From Bryobacterales bacterium (GTDB taxonomy: Bacteria > Acidobacteriota > Terriglobia > Bryobacterales > UBA6623), in the NCBI GenBank assembly GCA_022824585.1, contig JAJDZN010000329.1:1-62878 (forward strand): 62,878 nt of DNA, written 5' to 3'. The notes under the pieces were generated by a model that was given only the letters and a program-made list of their open reading frames with translations, had not been told where the DNA came from and ran no database searches. Shown here piece by piece: positions 26,061-34,684 of the stretch (positions are counted from its first letter, which is position 1; each line of letters begins with the position of its first letter). Made by a program: the position numbers and the translations under genes.

Positions 26061-26810
26061 ATGTTTGAAGACGCATTAATGGAAAATGTTCAGAAGGGGA
26101 CCTCGAAATGGTCCGTCGTTCTGTCCACCGTTCTGCAGCTGTTCCTAGTCGGCGTCGTGCTGTTGATCCCGCTGATCAACTACTACGAGCTGCCGGACGC
26201 CGACTTCGTGAGCTTCCTGACGGCGCCCCCGCCTCCGCCGCCTCCGCCGCCCCCGCCTGCGGCCGTGGTGGTGAAGGCCGTTCCCAAGGAATTTGACAGC
26301 GGCGCCCTCACGCAGCCGGTCGCCATCCCCGACAAGGTTGCGATCATCGAAGAGGACATCGCGGCGCCTAGCGCCGGCATCGCCGGCGTGGTCGGCGGCG
26401 TGCCCGGCGGCAGCGTCGGCGGGCAGCTCGGCGGCGTGCTCGGCGGAATCATCACGTCCGCGGCTTCGAACGCGCCCCCGCCCCCGCCCCCTCCGCCGGT
26501 CAAGAAGAAGGCCCCGCCCAAGCGCATTCGCGTGGGCGGCAATGTCGCCAAGGCCCGCCTCACGCGCCAGGTGCGCCCGCAGTACCCGCCGCTGGCCCGC
26601 CAGGCGCGCATCCAGGGCACGGTCAAGCTCTCGGCCGTGATTTCCAAGGACGGCTCGATCCAGAAGCTGGAGGTGATGTCCGGCCACCCGCTCTTGGTCC
26701 CGGCCGCGCTGGCTGCCGTGAAGCAGTGGCGCTACAAGCCGACGCTGCTAAACGGCGAGGCGGTCGAGGTGCTGACAAATATCGACGTGAACTTCACTCT
26801 CAGCGGCTGA
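26061..26810 (+). CDS. tonB: TonB-family energy transducer
   Basis: The 249-residue protein has one N-terminal membrane helix (about 20-41) with few residues before it, then a run of eleven prolines (about 56-66), a Gly-rich linker (GVVGGVPGGSVGGQLGG), a second run of eight prolines and a Lys-rich stretch. The C-terminal TonB domain starts at about 165 with RPQYPPLARQARIQGTVKL and ends with VKQWRYKPTLLNGEAV. It links inner-membrane proton flow to outer-membrane receptors. GGGAGGA lies 10 nt before ATG. exbB and two exbD genes follow, so the complex is encoded together. Confidence 0.92.
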   Translation: MFEDALMENVQKGTSKWSVVLSTVLQLFLVGVVLLIPLINYYELPDADFVSFLTAPPPPPPPPPPPAAVVVKAVPKEFDSGALTQPVAIPDKVAIIEEDIAAPSAGIAGVVGGVPGGSVGGQLGGVLGGIITSAASNAPPPPPPPPVKKKAPPKRIRVGGNVAKARLTRQVRPQYPPLARQARIQGTVKLSAVISKDGSIQKLEVMSGHPLLVPAALAAVKQWRYKPTLLNGEAVEVLTNIDVNFTLSG

Positions 26811-26852
26811 GGTTAGCGTCCTAGAGTCTCCCCCCGGGGAGTCGGACCGCAA

Positions 26853-26874
26853 GGGCGGCGGAAGGCCGCCGCCC
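26853..26874 (+). repeat. Perfect 9-bp stem between tonB and exbB
   Basis: Positions 26853-26861 pair with 26866-26874 around a 4-nt loop, with all pairs G-C. There is no T-run. Such a stem between co-transcribed genes can set message stability so that TonB and ExbB are made in different amounts. Confidence 0.5.
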
Positions 26875-26940
26875 GTACGGCTCGACACGAACAGTTGGTC
26901 AACGGAATCCGTTGTCTCTTTAGGAGGAAAAACAAGCAAC

Positions 26941-27651
26941 ATGCTTTCGCAATTCGCAACTACCGCCTTCTTGCTGCAGCAGGAAGTCGGATTCGACACG
27001 ATGTCGATGTGGAACCAGATGGGATTCGCGGCCAAGGCCGTCGTCATCGTCATGTTCCTGATGTCGGCGTGGTCGATCGGAGTAATGATCGACCGTGGAT
27101 TGGCGTACTTCGCCGCCAAGAAGCAGTCCAAGGCGTTCGCCCCGGCTGTGGCCGGCGCCCTGCGCAACGGCAAGCTCGACGAGGCCATCAAGCTCTCCGA
27201 AGGCTTCAAGAAGAGCCACCTCGCCAAGGTGGTTTCCGCAGGGCTGGCCGAGTTCAAGTCGCACGACGCGGGCAGCGATGTGCCGGGCCGCACGGTCGAC
27301 GCTTCCAAGCGCGCCTTGGAGCGGGCCCAGGCGATCACCCACGCCGAGCTGAACCGCGGGCTCAGCGGTTTGGCCACGATCGGCTCGACAGCGCCGTTCG
27401 TGGGCCTGTTCGGCACCGTGGTCGGCATCATCAACGCGTTCCAGGGCATCTCCCAGGAGCGATCCACCGGACTTGGCGCCGTTGCCGGCGGCATCTCGGA
27501 GGCGCTCGTCGCCACCGCGATCGGCCTGTTCGTCGCGCTGCCGGCCGTGTGGATGTTCAACTACTTCAACTCGAAGGTCGAGGGTTTCGACGTCGAGATG
27601 GAGAACGCCAGCTCCGAGCTGATCGACTACTTCCTGAAGAGGAGCGGTTGA
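26941..27651 (+). CDS. exbB: MotA/TolQ/ExbB proton channel protein
   Basis: The 236-residue protein has three membrane helices. The first (about 30-50) contains KAVVIVMFLMSAWSIGVMI; the other two flank the signature GLATIGSTAPFVGLFGTVVGIINAFQGI and ISEALVATAIGLFVALPAV. These line the proton path of the ExbB pentamer. AGGAGGA lies at ribosome distance before ATG 26941. The gene stands between tonB and two exbD genes. The N-terminus carries about 25 extra residues before helix 1. Confidence 0.93.
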   Translation: MLSQFATTAFLLQQEVGFDTMSMWNQMGFAAKAVVIVMFLMSAWSIGVMIDRGLAYFAAKKQSKAFAPAVAGALRNGKLDEAIKLSEGFKKSHLAKVVSAGLAEFKSHDAGSDVPGRTVDASKRALERAQAITHAELNRGLSGLATIGSTAPFVGLFGTVVGIINAFQGISQERSTGLGAVAGGISEALVATAIGLFVALPAVWMFNYFNSKVEGFDVEMENASSELIDYFLKRSG

Positions 27652-27768
27652 GGTTCGCTGGGCGCAAGCCGCAGCGGATTGACCGGCTGTAGTATCGTGT
27701 AGCGGTCGGGAGGCGGCGACCCCGGAGGGCGCGCTGCCGACCGACCGCCCGGGAACGAGGTAACCAGC

Positions 27769-28251
27769 ATGGCGGAAGAAGAAAAGGGCCTGATCGAGGT
27801 CGAAGAGGAAGACGTCAGGAAAGGCACCCGTGGCGGCATGGCCGCCATCAACGAGATCAACGTCACGCCGATGGTGGACGTGATGCTCGTGCTGCTGATC
27901 ATCTTCATGGTGATCACGCCCATGCTCAGCAAGGGCGTCAGCGTTGACTTGGTGCGCACGCGTAACCCGGTCGCAATGGACGAGGCGGACGCGGAGGATG
28001 CCGTTGTCGTGGCGGTGACTCGCGACGGCCAGGTGTTTCTGGGCACGTCCAAGCTGGACGCGCTGGATGAGCTCACGTCGCGCGTCAGCGACGTAGTCAG
28101 CAATCGCATCGACAAGACGGTCTACGTCAAGTGCGACGCACGATCGCGCTACGAGCGCGTCGTGGAAGTGGTCAATGCCGTGCGGACGTCCGGCGTCGAC
28201 CAGGTCGGGTTGCTGACAGAGAAGGAAGAGGGTACGGGCGGCTTCAGCTAG
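27769..28251 (+). CDS. exbD: ExbD/TolR-family protein, first copy
   Basis: The 160-residue protein has a cytoplasmic acidic tail (EVEEEDVRKGTRGG), one helix INVTPMVDVMLVLLIIFMVI with the conserved Asp of the ExbD proton relay, and a periplasmic domain. Pairs of non-identical ExbD proteins after ExbB are usual in Acidobacteriota-like TonB loci. This copy is longer at the N-terminus than the second one. It lies 117 nt after exbB. Confidence 0.92.
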   Translation: MAEEEKGLIEVEEEDVRKGTRGGMAAINEINVTPMVDVMLVLLIIFMVITPMLSKGVSVDLVRTRNPVAMDEADAEDAVVVAVTRDGQVFLGTSKLDALDELTSRVSDVVSNRIDKTVYVKCDARSRYERVVEVVNAVRTSGVDQVGLLTEKEEGTGGFS

Positions 28252-28295
28252 CGCCGCGACTCTCGAGCACGCAAACAAACAGGAGGACATTCACC

Positions 28296-28715
28296 ATGGG
28301 AATGGCGGTTGGCGGTTCGGGCGGCTCAAAGTCCGTGCCCTATATCAACATGACGCCCTTGATCGACGTGCTTTTGGTGCTGTTGATCATCTTTATGGTC
28401 ATCACGCCGATCACCCCCAAGGGGTTGGAGGCGCTGGTGCCGCAGCCCAATGAGGGCGAGCAGCAGGAGCAGCCCAATGCGCGCACGGTCGTGGTCTCGA
28501 TCAACGCGGATCGCAGCATCATGATCAATCGCGATCCCTCGACGCTGGACACGCTCGAAGAGAACCTGAGGGACATCTTCAAGACGCGCGCCGAGCGGGT
28601 CATGTTCGTGCGCGGGGCGCCGCAGCTGGACTACCAGGACGTGGCCAAGATCATCGACCTCGGCAAGGGCGCCGGCGTGGACAAGATCGGGCTGCTGACG
28701 GAGCAGATCGAGTAG
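28296..28715 (+). CDS. exbD: ExbD/TolR-family protein, second copy
   Basis: The 139-residue protein repeats the ExbD layout: a short Gly-rich start, YINMTPLIDVLLVLLIIFMVITP with the proton-relay Asp, then a periplasmic domain. It differs clearly from the first copy, so the two probably form a mixed dimer in the ExbB pore. ATG 28296 is supported by AGGAGGA at 28281-28287; the frame is open further upstream to 28131 but overlaps the first exbD. Confidence 0.92.
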   Translation: MGMAVGGSGGSKSVPYINMTPLIDVLLVLLIIFMVITPITPKGLEALVPQPNEGEQQEQPNARTVVVSINADRSIMINRDPSTLDTLEENLRDIFKTRAERVMFVRGAPQLDYQDVAKIIDLGKGAGVDKIGLLTEQIE

Positions 28716-28785
28716 GCTAGTGCTTGCGGCATGGCGCCGGGCGCAGTGCCCGGCGGTCGTCGCGACCCGGGCAACGGAGTGAACA

Positions 28786-29661
28786 ATGGAAATCGATAAG
28801 CAAAAAGTCATCAAGATCGGGGCCATCGTGTTGGTCGTGGTGCTCGTCGTAGTAGGCGCCCTGCTGTTCCTGATGCAGCAGTACGGCGTGACCAGCATCG
28901 CGGCGTTGCAGGCGCGGAACTCGCTGAACAAGGGAGTGGGCGCGTTCTCGGCGGGCGATTTCGTCCGTGCCGGTGACTATTTCGAGGCCGCGGCGGACCT
29001 TGACCCGGAACTCAAGGCGGCTCGCGTGTACGGTGCATACTCCGTGATGATGCAGTACCAGCCCGGCGCTGAGTACCAAGAGAACATCGACATCGCGAAC
29101 AGGGCCTTGGACGGCTTCAAGGCCGTGCTGCAGGACGATCCGGAGAATTCGACCGCCCTGCAGAGCATCGCGTCGCTCTACTTCAACATGAAGAAGATGG
29201 ACTTGGCCAAGGAATGGCACGGCAAGGTGCTAGAGCTCCAGCCCGACCACAAGGAGTCGTACTACACCATTGGCGTCATCTCGTGGACGCAGTCCTACGA
29301 GCCGCGCCTGGAGTTCCGCGCCAACGTGGGCATGCAGCAGGAAGACGAGGGGCCCATCGTACTCAGGGGGCGCTTGAGTCGGGCGCAGCGCGAAGAGTAT
29401 GCCGGCCTGGCCGAGGAGATCATGCCCATCATCGACGAGGGCTTGACATCGCTGGAGAAGGCGATCGAGATCGATCCCGACTATGACGACGCGATGGCCT
29501 ACGTAAACCTGCTCTACCGCGAGAAGGCGGACTTCGCGGCGACCAAGGAAGAGCACGACGAGCTTCTGGCGAGTGCCGACGAGTGGGTGCAGACCGCTCT
29601 GGACACGCGCAAGCGCAAGGCCGAGGAGAGCACGATCGATACCTTCACGACTGACGAGTAG
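28786..29661 (+). CDS. Membrane-anchored TPR protein of the TonB locus
   Basis: The 291-residue protein has an N-terminal helix (about 11-31, IGAIVLVVVLVVVGALLFLM) with few residues on the cytoplasmic side, then helical repeats of TPR type in the periplasm. Repeats are seen around 44-76 (NSLNKGVGAFSAGDFVRAGDYFEAA), 104-140 and 215-245 (LTSLEKAIEIDPDYDDAMAYV). TPR proteins follow tonB-exbB-exbD-exbD in related genomes and may scaffold the complex. A promoter and hairpin lie directly after the stop, so it is probably the last gene of this unit. Confidence 0.8.
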   Translation: MEIDKQKVIKIGAIVLVVVLVVVGALLFLMQQYGVTSIAALQARNSLNKGVGAFSAGDFVRAGDYFEAAADLDPELKAARVYGAYSVMMQYQPGAEYQENIDIANRALDGFKAVLQDDPENSTALQSIASLYFNMKKMDLAKEWHGKVLELQPDHKESYYTIGVISWTQSYEPRLEFRANVGMQQEDEGPIVLRGRLSRAQREEYAGLAEEIMPIIDEGLTSLEKAIEIDPDYDDAMAYVNLLYREKADFAATKEEHDELLASADEWVQTALDTRKRKAEESTIDTFTTDE

Positions 29662-29667
29662 GTGCCG

Positions 29668-29696
29668 TTGCCGCGGCGCGGCGCACGTCTTATAAT
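29668..29696 (+). promoter_or_regulatory. Promoter for the (p)ppGpp synthetase gene
   Basis: TTGCCG at 29668-29673 and a perfect TATAAT at 29691-29696 are spaced by 17 bp. The start of transcription should fall near 29703, 60 nt before the gene. The -35 begins only 7 nt after the TPR gene stop. Confidence 0.75.
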
Positions 29697-29705
29697 TCGG
29701 CCTGA

Positions 29706-29733
29706 GGCCCGTGGGGTCTCGGGCCGTTTTCTT
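29706..29733 (+). terminator. Terminator-like hairpin just after the relA promoter
   Basis: GGCCCG (29706-29711) pairs with CGGGCC (29720-29725) around 8 nt, followed by GTTTTCTT. It is shaped like an intrinsic terminator for read-through from the tonB operon. For transcripts starting near 29703 it would instead be a 5'-terminal stem, too close to the start to terminate. Confidence 0.6.
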
Positions 29734-29762
29734 GCTGGGAGCCAGCGAGCCGGAGCTTTACC

Positions 29763-31982
29763 ATGCCCGCCAAGAGCCGGATCACGCCTGAAGGGGAAGC
29801 GGTCCCCGCGGCGATGCTGGGGCGCTACGAGGAACTGGAGCGCAAGCTGCTCGACCAGCGGCCGGGCCAGGATCCTGAACTGCTGCGGCGCGCCTTCGCG
29901 TTCGCCGCCGAGCGGCATCGCGGCCAGAAGCGCAAGAGCGGAGACCCTTATCTGGCGCACTCGCTCGAAGTGGCGCACATGCTGGCCGACATGCGGCTGG
30001 ACCAGGCCGCGCTCGCCAGCGGGCTGCTGCACGACATTGTGGAGGACACGCCGGTGACCGTGCCGCAGCTGCGCCGCGAGTTCGGCGACGGCGTGGCGCG
30101 CTGCGTGGACGGCGTGACCAAGATCGGGCGGCTGCGCTACCACTCCTCCGAGGCGCGCCAGGCGGAAACGTTCCGCAAGATGCTGCTGGCCATGGTCAAG
30201 GACATCCGCGTGATCCTGATCAAGCTGGCCGACCGCATGCACAACATGCGGACGCTGTACGCGCTCGACGCCGAGCGGCAGCAGAGGATCGCGCTGGAGA
30301 CGCGCGAAATCTACGCTCCAGTGGCGCTGCGGCTGGGCATGGGCAAGATTCGCAGCGAGCTCGAGGACCTGGCTTTCGCCTACCTGGAGCCGCGAGCGTA
30401 CGAGACGATCATCGCCCAGATCGAGTCGCGGCGCGAATCGAGCGAGGAATTCCTGGCGGAAACGCAGGCGGCGCTGGAGCAGAAGCTCGGGCAGGCAGGG
30501 ATCCCCGCGCGGGTGGAGGGCCGCATCAAGCGGCCCTATTCGATCCACCAGAAGCTGGAGCGCCAGAACGTGACGTTCGACATGGTCTACGACCTGCTGG
30601 CCCTGCGCGTGATCACAGATACCAAGACGCATTGCTACGCGGCGATGGGCGTGATCCACGGGCAGTGGCAGCCGGTGCCGGGCCGCATCAAGGATTTCGT
30701 CGCGCTGCCGCGCCCCAACCTGTACCAGTCCCTGCACACCTCGGTCATCACGCAGGACGGCCAGCGCTTCGAGGTCCAGATCCGCACCGAGGAAATGCAC
30801 GCAATGGCCGAAGAGGGCATCTGCGCGCACTGGAAGTACAAGGAGGGGCGGCGCGGCCCGGACACGGCCGACGGCCAGATGGCGTGGCTGCGGCGGCTGG
30901 TGGAGTGGCAGCGGGAAATGCGCGACTCCACGGATTTCCTGTCCACGCTGAAGGTCGAGCTCTACCCCGAGGAGGTCTACGTGTTCACGCCGCGGGGAAA
31001 GGTCATCACCTTGCCCCGGGACGCGACGCCGGTGGACTTCGCCTATGCCATCCACACCGAGGTCGGCCACACTTGCGTGGGAGCGAGGGTGGACGGTCAG
31101 ATCGCGCAGCTGAAGCGCCCGCTCACCAATGGCGAGATCGTGGAAGTGCTGACCAAGCCGGGCAGTCATCCCGCGCAGGACTGGCTGTCCTTCGTGAAGA
31201 CCTCGCGGGCCCGCAACAAGATCAAGCAGTGGCTCAATGCCGAGCGCCGCCAGCAAGCGATCGAGATCGGCCAGCGGCTGTTGGAGAAGGAGGCCCGGAT
31301 CTTCAAGGTGCCCCTGCGGCGCATCACCGCCGACAGGCTGGAGGCCGTATGCCGCGAATACGGCTGTTCGAGCACGGACGCGCTATACGCGCGTCTCGGT
31401 TTCGGGCGCTACTCCGTGCGCCAGGTTCTGCGCAAGCTGTTTCCGGAAGGTGCGGTGCCCGACCCGTCGCAGCTGCGCAAGAAGCCCCCCGTGCCCGAGG
31501 ATTTGGATGCCAGCCTGGCCTCGCAAAGCGACGGCACGCTCGAAGTCCGCGGAATCGATGACGTGCTGATCTATCGGGCGCGCTGCTGCAACCCGATCCC
31601 GGGCGAGCCGATCGTCGGCTACGTGACGCGCGGCAAGGGGGTGGGCGTGCATTCCCACGCCTGTGCCAATGTCCAGAACCTGCTGTTCGACGCCGAGCGC
31701 CGGATCGACGTGCGGTGGGCTCCCAAGGAAGGCTCAACGTACCAAGTGAGGCTGACGGCCTTCGTCGACGATCGCCAAGGGATCCTCAAGGACTTGACGA
31801 GCATCGTCGCCAACGAAGGGCTGAACATCGTCAAGATTGAATCCCACAACGGCCGGCGCGACGACCAAGTGGCGATCGCGTTCGTCGTGGAAGTCGCTGA
31901 CAAGCTGCAGCTCGACAAGGTCGAGGCGGCGCTGTCCGGGACGGCTTCGGTCCGCTCCGTCGAGCGGAGCAGCAAGTTCTAG
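29763..31982 (+). CDS. relA: Bifunctional (p)ppGpp synthetase/hydrolase (RelA/SpoT)
   Basis: The 739-residue alarmone enzyme has an N-terminal HD hydrolase domain (about 30-180) with AHSLEVAHML, LLHDIVEDT and KLADRMHNMRT, all metal residues present. The synthetase domain (about 225-350) has RIKRPYSIHQKLERQ, DLLALRVI, PGRIKDFVALPRPNLYQSLHT and EVQIRTEEMHAMAEEG. The RxKD form of the motif is that of bifunctional enzymes. The TGS domain (about 395-460) and the C-terminal ACT domain (about 660-735) follow. Both activities should therefore be live, with stress sensing through the C-terminal half. It is driven by its own promoter. Confidence 0.95.
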   Translation: MPAKSRITPEGEAVPAAMLGRYEELERKLLDQRPGQDPELLRRAFAFAAERHRGQKRKSGDPYLAHSLEVAHMLADMRLDQAALASGLLHDIVEDTPVTVPQLRREFGDGVARCVDGVTKIGRLRYHSSEARQAETFRKMLLAMVKDIRVILIKLADRMHNMRTLYALDAERQQRIALETREIYAPVALRLGMGKIRSELEDLAFAYLEPRAYETIIAQIESRRESSEEFLAETQAALEQKLGQAGIPARVEGRIKRPYSIHQKLERQNVTFDMVYDLLALRVITDTKTHCYAAMGVIHGQWQPVPGRIKDFVALPRPNLYQSLHTSVITQDGQRFEVQIRTEEMHAMAEEGICAHWKYKEGRRGPDTADGQMAWLRRLVEWQREMRDSTDFLSTLKVELYPEEVYVFTPRGKVITLPRDATPVDFAYAIHTEVGHTCVGARVDGQIAQLKRPLTNGEIVEVLTKPGSHPAQDWLSFVKTSRARNKIKQWLNAERRQQAIEIGQRLLEKEARIFKVPLRRITADRLEAVCREYGCSSTDALYARLGFGRYSVRQVLRKLFPEGAVPDPSQLRKKPPVPEDLDASLASQSDGTLEVRGIDDVLIYRARCCNPIPGEPIVGYVTRGKGVGVHSHACANVQNLLFDAERRIDVRWAPKEGSTYQVRLTAFVDDRQGILKDLTSIVANEGLNIVKIESHNGRRDDQVAIAFVVEVADKLQLDKVEAALSGTASVRSVERSSKF

Positions 31983-31985
31983 CCG

Positions 31986-32007
31986 CCGGCTCGGTCGACC
32001 GAGCCGG
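31986..32007 (+). terminator. Perfect 22-bp palindrome after relA
   Basis: A 9-bp stem (31986-31994 with 31999-32007) closes a TCGA loop 4 nt after the relA stop. No T-run follows. It could be a message-end stem or a protein-binding palindrome. Confidence 0.5.
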
Positions 32008-32109
32008 ACAGCTCTCAACACTTGCATGGCAGTCCGCGGCTCTCGGCGCTGCGGTAGACTCTTGGCAGTTCGGGCGCGGACGCCCGGGCCAAGATGGAGG
32101 GAACTTCGC

Positions 32110-34584
32110 ATGCGTCGTAGCTGTCTGCTTGTTGTTGGATTGATGTTGTGCGGCCCTTCGGACATTCCGCTCGCGGCCCAGGATCTGGCCGACGTCACCA
32201 TGGCGGGATCGCAGATGCGCGAGGACGACCTGCCCTCGCTTGCGGCGGGCCCCGACGGCTCGCTCTGGCTGGCGTGGATGGTCTACGCGGACCGGCGCGA
32301 CGAGATCGTGATCCGGCAGTGGAAGGACGGGACTTGGGGCAACATGCGCTTCGTGCCGAACACCAGCGGCGATGTCTGGCTGCCGCAGGCCGCCGTCGAT
32401 GGGGATGGCCGCTTGTGGATCGCGTGGTCACAGATGCTCGACGGGAACTGGGACATGTATGCCCGCTCGTACGACCCGGGCGAGCAGGCTTGGGGCCCGC
32501 TCGTCCGGCTGACCGACCATCCGCTGCCGGATATCAACCCGCGCATGGCGAGCGACGGCAAGGGCAGGCTGGCGCTGGTTTGGCAGGGATTCCGCGGCCG
32601 GCACTCGAACATCTACCTCAAGACACACTCCGGCGAAGGCGGTTGGTCCGATCCGATCCAGATCACCAGGCAGCCCGCGAATCACTGGGAGCCTGCGGTC
32701 GCGTTTGATTCCGGCGGGACGATCTGGGTCGCCTACGACAGCTATGCAAGCGGGAATTACGACGTATTGCTGACCGGCGTGCGCGGCGGTGCGCTGGCTG
32801 TCCCGGAAATCGCGGTGGCGGCCAGCGGCCGCCACGAGGTCAAGGCCACGGTGGCGGTCGACGGCGACGATCGCGTTTGGGTGGCTTGGGAATCCGGCGG
32901 CGCCAATTGGGGCAAGGACACGGGTTTCAACATCCGGCCGCGGCAGCCGGGAGTCGTCATCGGAGCGAATCGCGAGGTGAATATCGCAGCGTACGCTGGC
33001 GGGAGGCTGGAGACCACGGCAGAGCCGCTGCAGGCTGTCTTTGCGGCGGGCGAGGGCACGCCGAAGTGGACGTACCATCCGCATGTGTTGGTGGATGCGC
33101 GCGGACACGTGCGAGTGGCTGCCAAGCGCTTGATTCGCCACCGCGGCGAGAACACAGGCACCAGGGGCTACTGGGAGTACTGGCTGACTCGCTTGGATGG
33201 CTCGTCGTGGACGGCGGCGGCACCGATTCCGCACAGCTTCGGGCGGTCCAGCACCCGCATCAGCTTTGCGAATGCTGCGGATGGCGACCTGTGGCTGGCA
33301 TGGCCCACCGACAACCGCACCACCGCTTACGCGCACAGGCCGATCCGAGGCGAGACTTGGGTCGGGCGGATCGCGCCGGAGGGGGCCGCGCCGGCCCCGA
33401 GCTTAGTCGGGTTCGAGCTGGAGGATGTCGAGATCAAGCCCTGGCATCCGAACGAGGCTGCGGACTTGGACGCGATTCGCGGATACCGCACGACCGTCGG
33501 GGGGCGCAGCGTGCAGATCGTCAGAGGCGACTTTCACCGCCACACCGAGCTGAGCTGGGACGGCGGGGGCGGCAACGACGGCAACTTGCAAGAGTTCTAC
33601 CGCTACATGATCGACGCCGCGGCGATGGACTTCGGCGCGTCAACGGACCACCAAGGCGGAGCCTACGACTACTGGTGGTGGTTTTCGCAGAAGATGACCG
33701 ACATGCACCACGTGCCAGGGGCCTATACGAGCATCTTCGGCTACGAGCGCAGCGTGACGCAGCCCAACGGGCACCGCAACATCTTCTTCGCGGACCGCAC
33801 GGGCGAGGTCACGCCGTTCATCATGCGCGACCAAGAGAGCTATGCCTTGGGTCGGAATCCGATCGGCGACATCCCGGGCGTCGCCACCGGCAACGTCGTG
33901 CGCGATGACACAAAGCACCTCTATGAGGCCGTGCGCCGCATGGGCGGCATCGCGATCTCGCACACGTCGGGCACGCGCATGGGCACGGACTGGCGCGACA
34001 ACGATCCTGAAATCGAACCGGTCGTGGAAATCATGCAAGGGGCGCGCACGAACTACGAGTACATCGGGGCGCCGCTATCTGCCAAGAGCGGCGAGCCGGC
34101 CGACGCTCCGGGCGGCTATGTGCCGATCGGCGTGGTTCGCAACGCATGGAACAAGGGATATCGGCTGGGCACCACGGTCAGCTCGGATCACGGCTCGACC
34201 CACTACTCGTACACAATGGTCTACACGGACCGGGTCACGCGGGAGGGCATCCTCGATGCGATCCGTCGCCGCCACACCTACGGGGCGACGGACAACATCA
34301 TGCTTGACGTGCGCATGGGAGAGCACTTCATGGGTGACGAGTTCTTCGCGCCCGAGCCGCTGCCGATCTCTGTGAAGGTGAGAGGCACGAACGATCTTGC
34401 CAAGGTCAACGTGCTGCGCGATGGCGAGGTGGTCTACGTGCACGAGCCGGAAGGCCAGGCGGCCGAGTTCGAGTACTTGGACCAAGGCCCGCGCGAGGGC
34501 AGCGGCATGCAGTATTACTACGTGCGGGTCGAACAGGAAGACGGCAACGTAGCCTGGGGCAGCCCGATGTGGGTCAACCATTGA
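32110..34584 (+). CDS. Secreted DUF3604 protein with N-terminal beta-propeller-like repeats
   Basis: The 824-residue protein has a signal peptide (MRRSCLLVVGLMLCGPSDIPLAAQ). Residues about 30-430 hold repeats of the type DGxGRLWIAW (PDGSLWLAWMV, GDGRLWIAWSQ, GKGRLALVWQG, SGGTIWVAYDS), resembling propeller blades. The C-terminal DUF3604 region starts at about 465 with GDFHRHTELSWDG, a PHP-like HxH, and continues with STDHQGGAYDYW and ISHTSGTRMGTDWR. This suggests a metal-dependent hydrolase outside the cytoplasm, but no substrate is known for the family. GGAGGGA sits 7 nt before ATG 32110. It is convergent with the DUF1501 gene. Confidence 0.85.
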   Translation: MRRSCLLVVGLMLCGPSDIPLAAQDLADVTMAGSQMREDDLPSLAAGPDGSLWLAWMVYADRRDEIVIRQWKDGTWGNMRFVPNTSGDVWLPQAAVDGDGRLWIAWSQMLDGNWDMYARSYDPGEQAWGPLVRLTDHPLPDINPRMASDGKGRLALVWQGFRGRHSNIYLKTHSGEGGWSDPIQITRQPANHWEPAVAFDSGGTIWVAYDSYASGNYDVLLTGVRGGALAVPEIAVAASGRHEVKATVAVDGDDRVWVAWESGGANWGKDTGFNIRPRQPGVVIGANREVNIAAYAGGRLETTAEPLQAVFAAGEGTPKWTYHPHVLVDARGHVRVAAKRLIRHRGENTGTRGYWEYWLTRLDGSSWTAAAPIPHSFGRSSTRISFANAADGDLWLAWPTDNRTTAYAHRPIRGETWVGRIAPEGAAPAPSLVGFELEDVEIKPWHPNEAADLDAIRGYRTTVGGRSVQIVRGDFHRHTELSWDGGGGNDGNLQEFYRYMIDAAAMDFGASTDHQGGAYDYWWWFSQKMTDMHHVPGAYTSIFGYERSVTQPNGHRNIFFADRTGEVTPFIMRDQESYALGRNPIGDIPGVATGNVVRDDTKHLYEAVRRMGGIAISHTSGTRMGTDWRDNDPEIEPVVEIMQGARTNYEYIGAPLSAKSGEPADAPGGYVPIGVVRNAWNKGYRLGTTVSSDHGSTHYSYTMVYTDRVTREGILDAIRRRHTYGATDNIMLDVRMGEHFMGDEFFAPEPLPISVKVRGTNDLAKVNVLRDGEVVYVHEPEGQAAEFEYLDQGPREGSGMQYYYVRVEQEDGNVAWGSPMWVNH

Positions 34585-34623
34585 TGCGCGGCGAGTGACG
34601 CTTGCCGAAAACCCGCGGGCGAC

Positions 34624-34640
34624 CGGCTGCCGTGCAGCCG
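34624..34640. terminator. Hairpin between convergent genes
   Basis: A 7-bp stem (34624-34630 with 34634-34640, 3-nt loop) lies in the 100-nt gap between the stops of DUF3604 and DUF1501. It could serve both strands. No T-run is seen on either side. Confidence 0.4.
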
Positions 34641-34684
34641 CTGCCCGACGATTGACCGAGGCCCCGGACCGAAGGACGGCGGCG

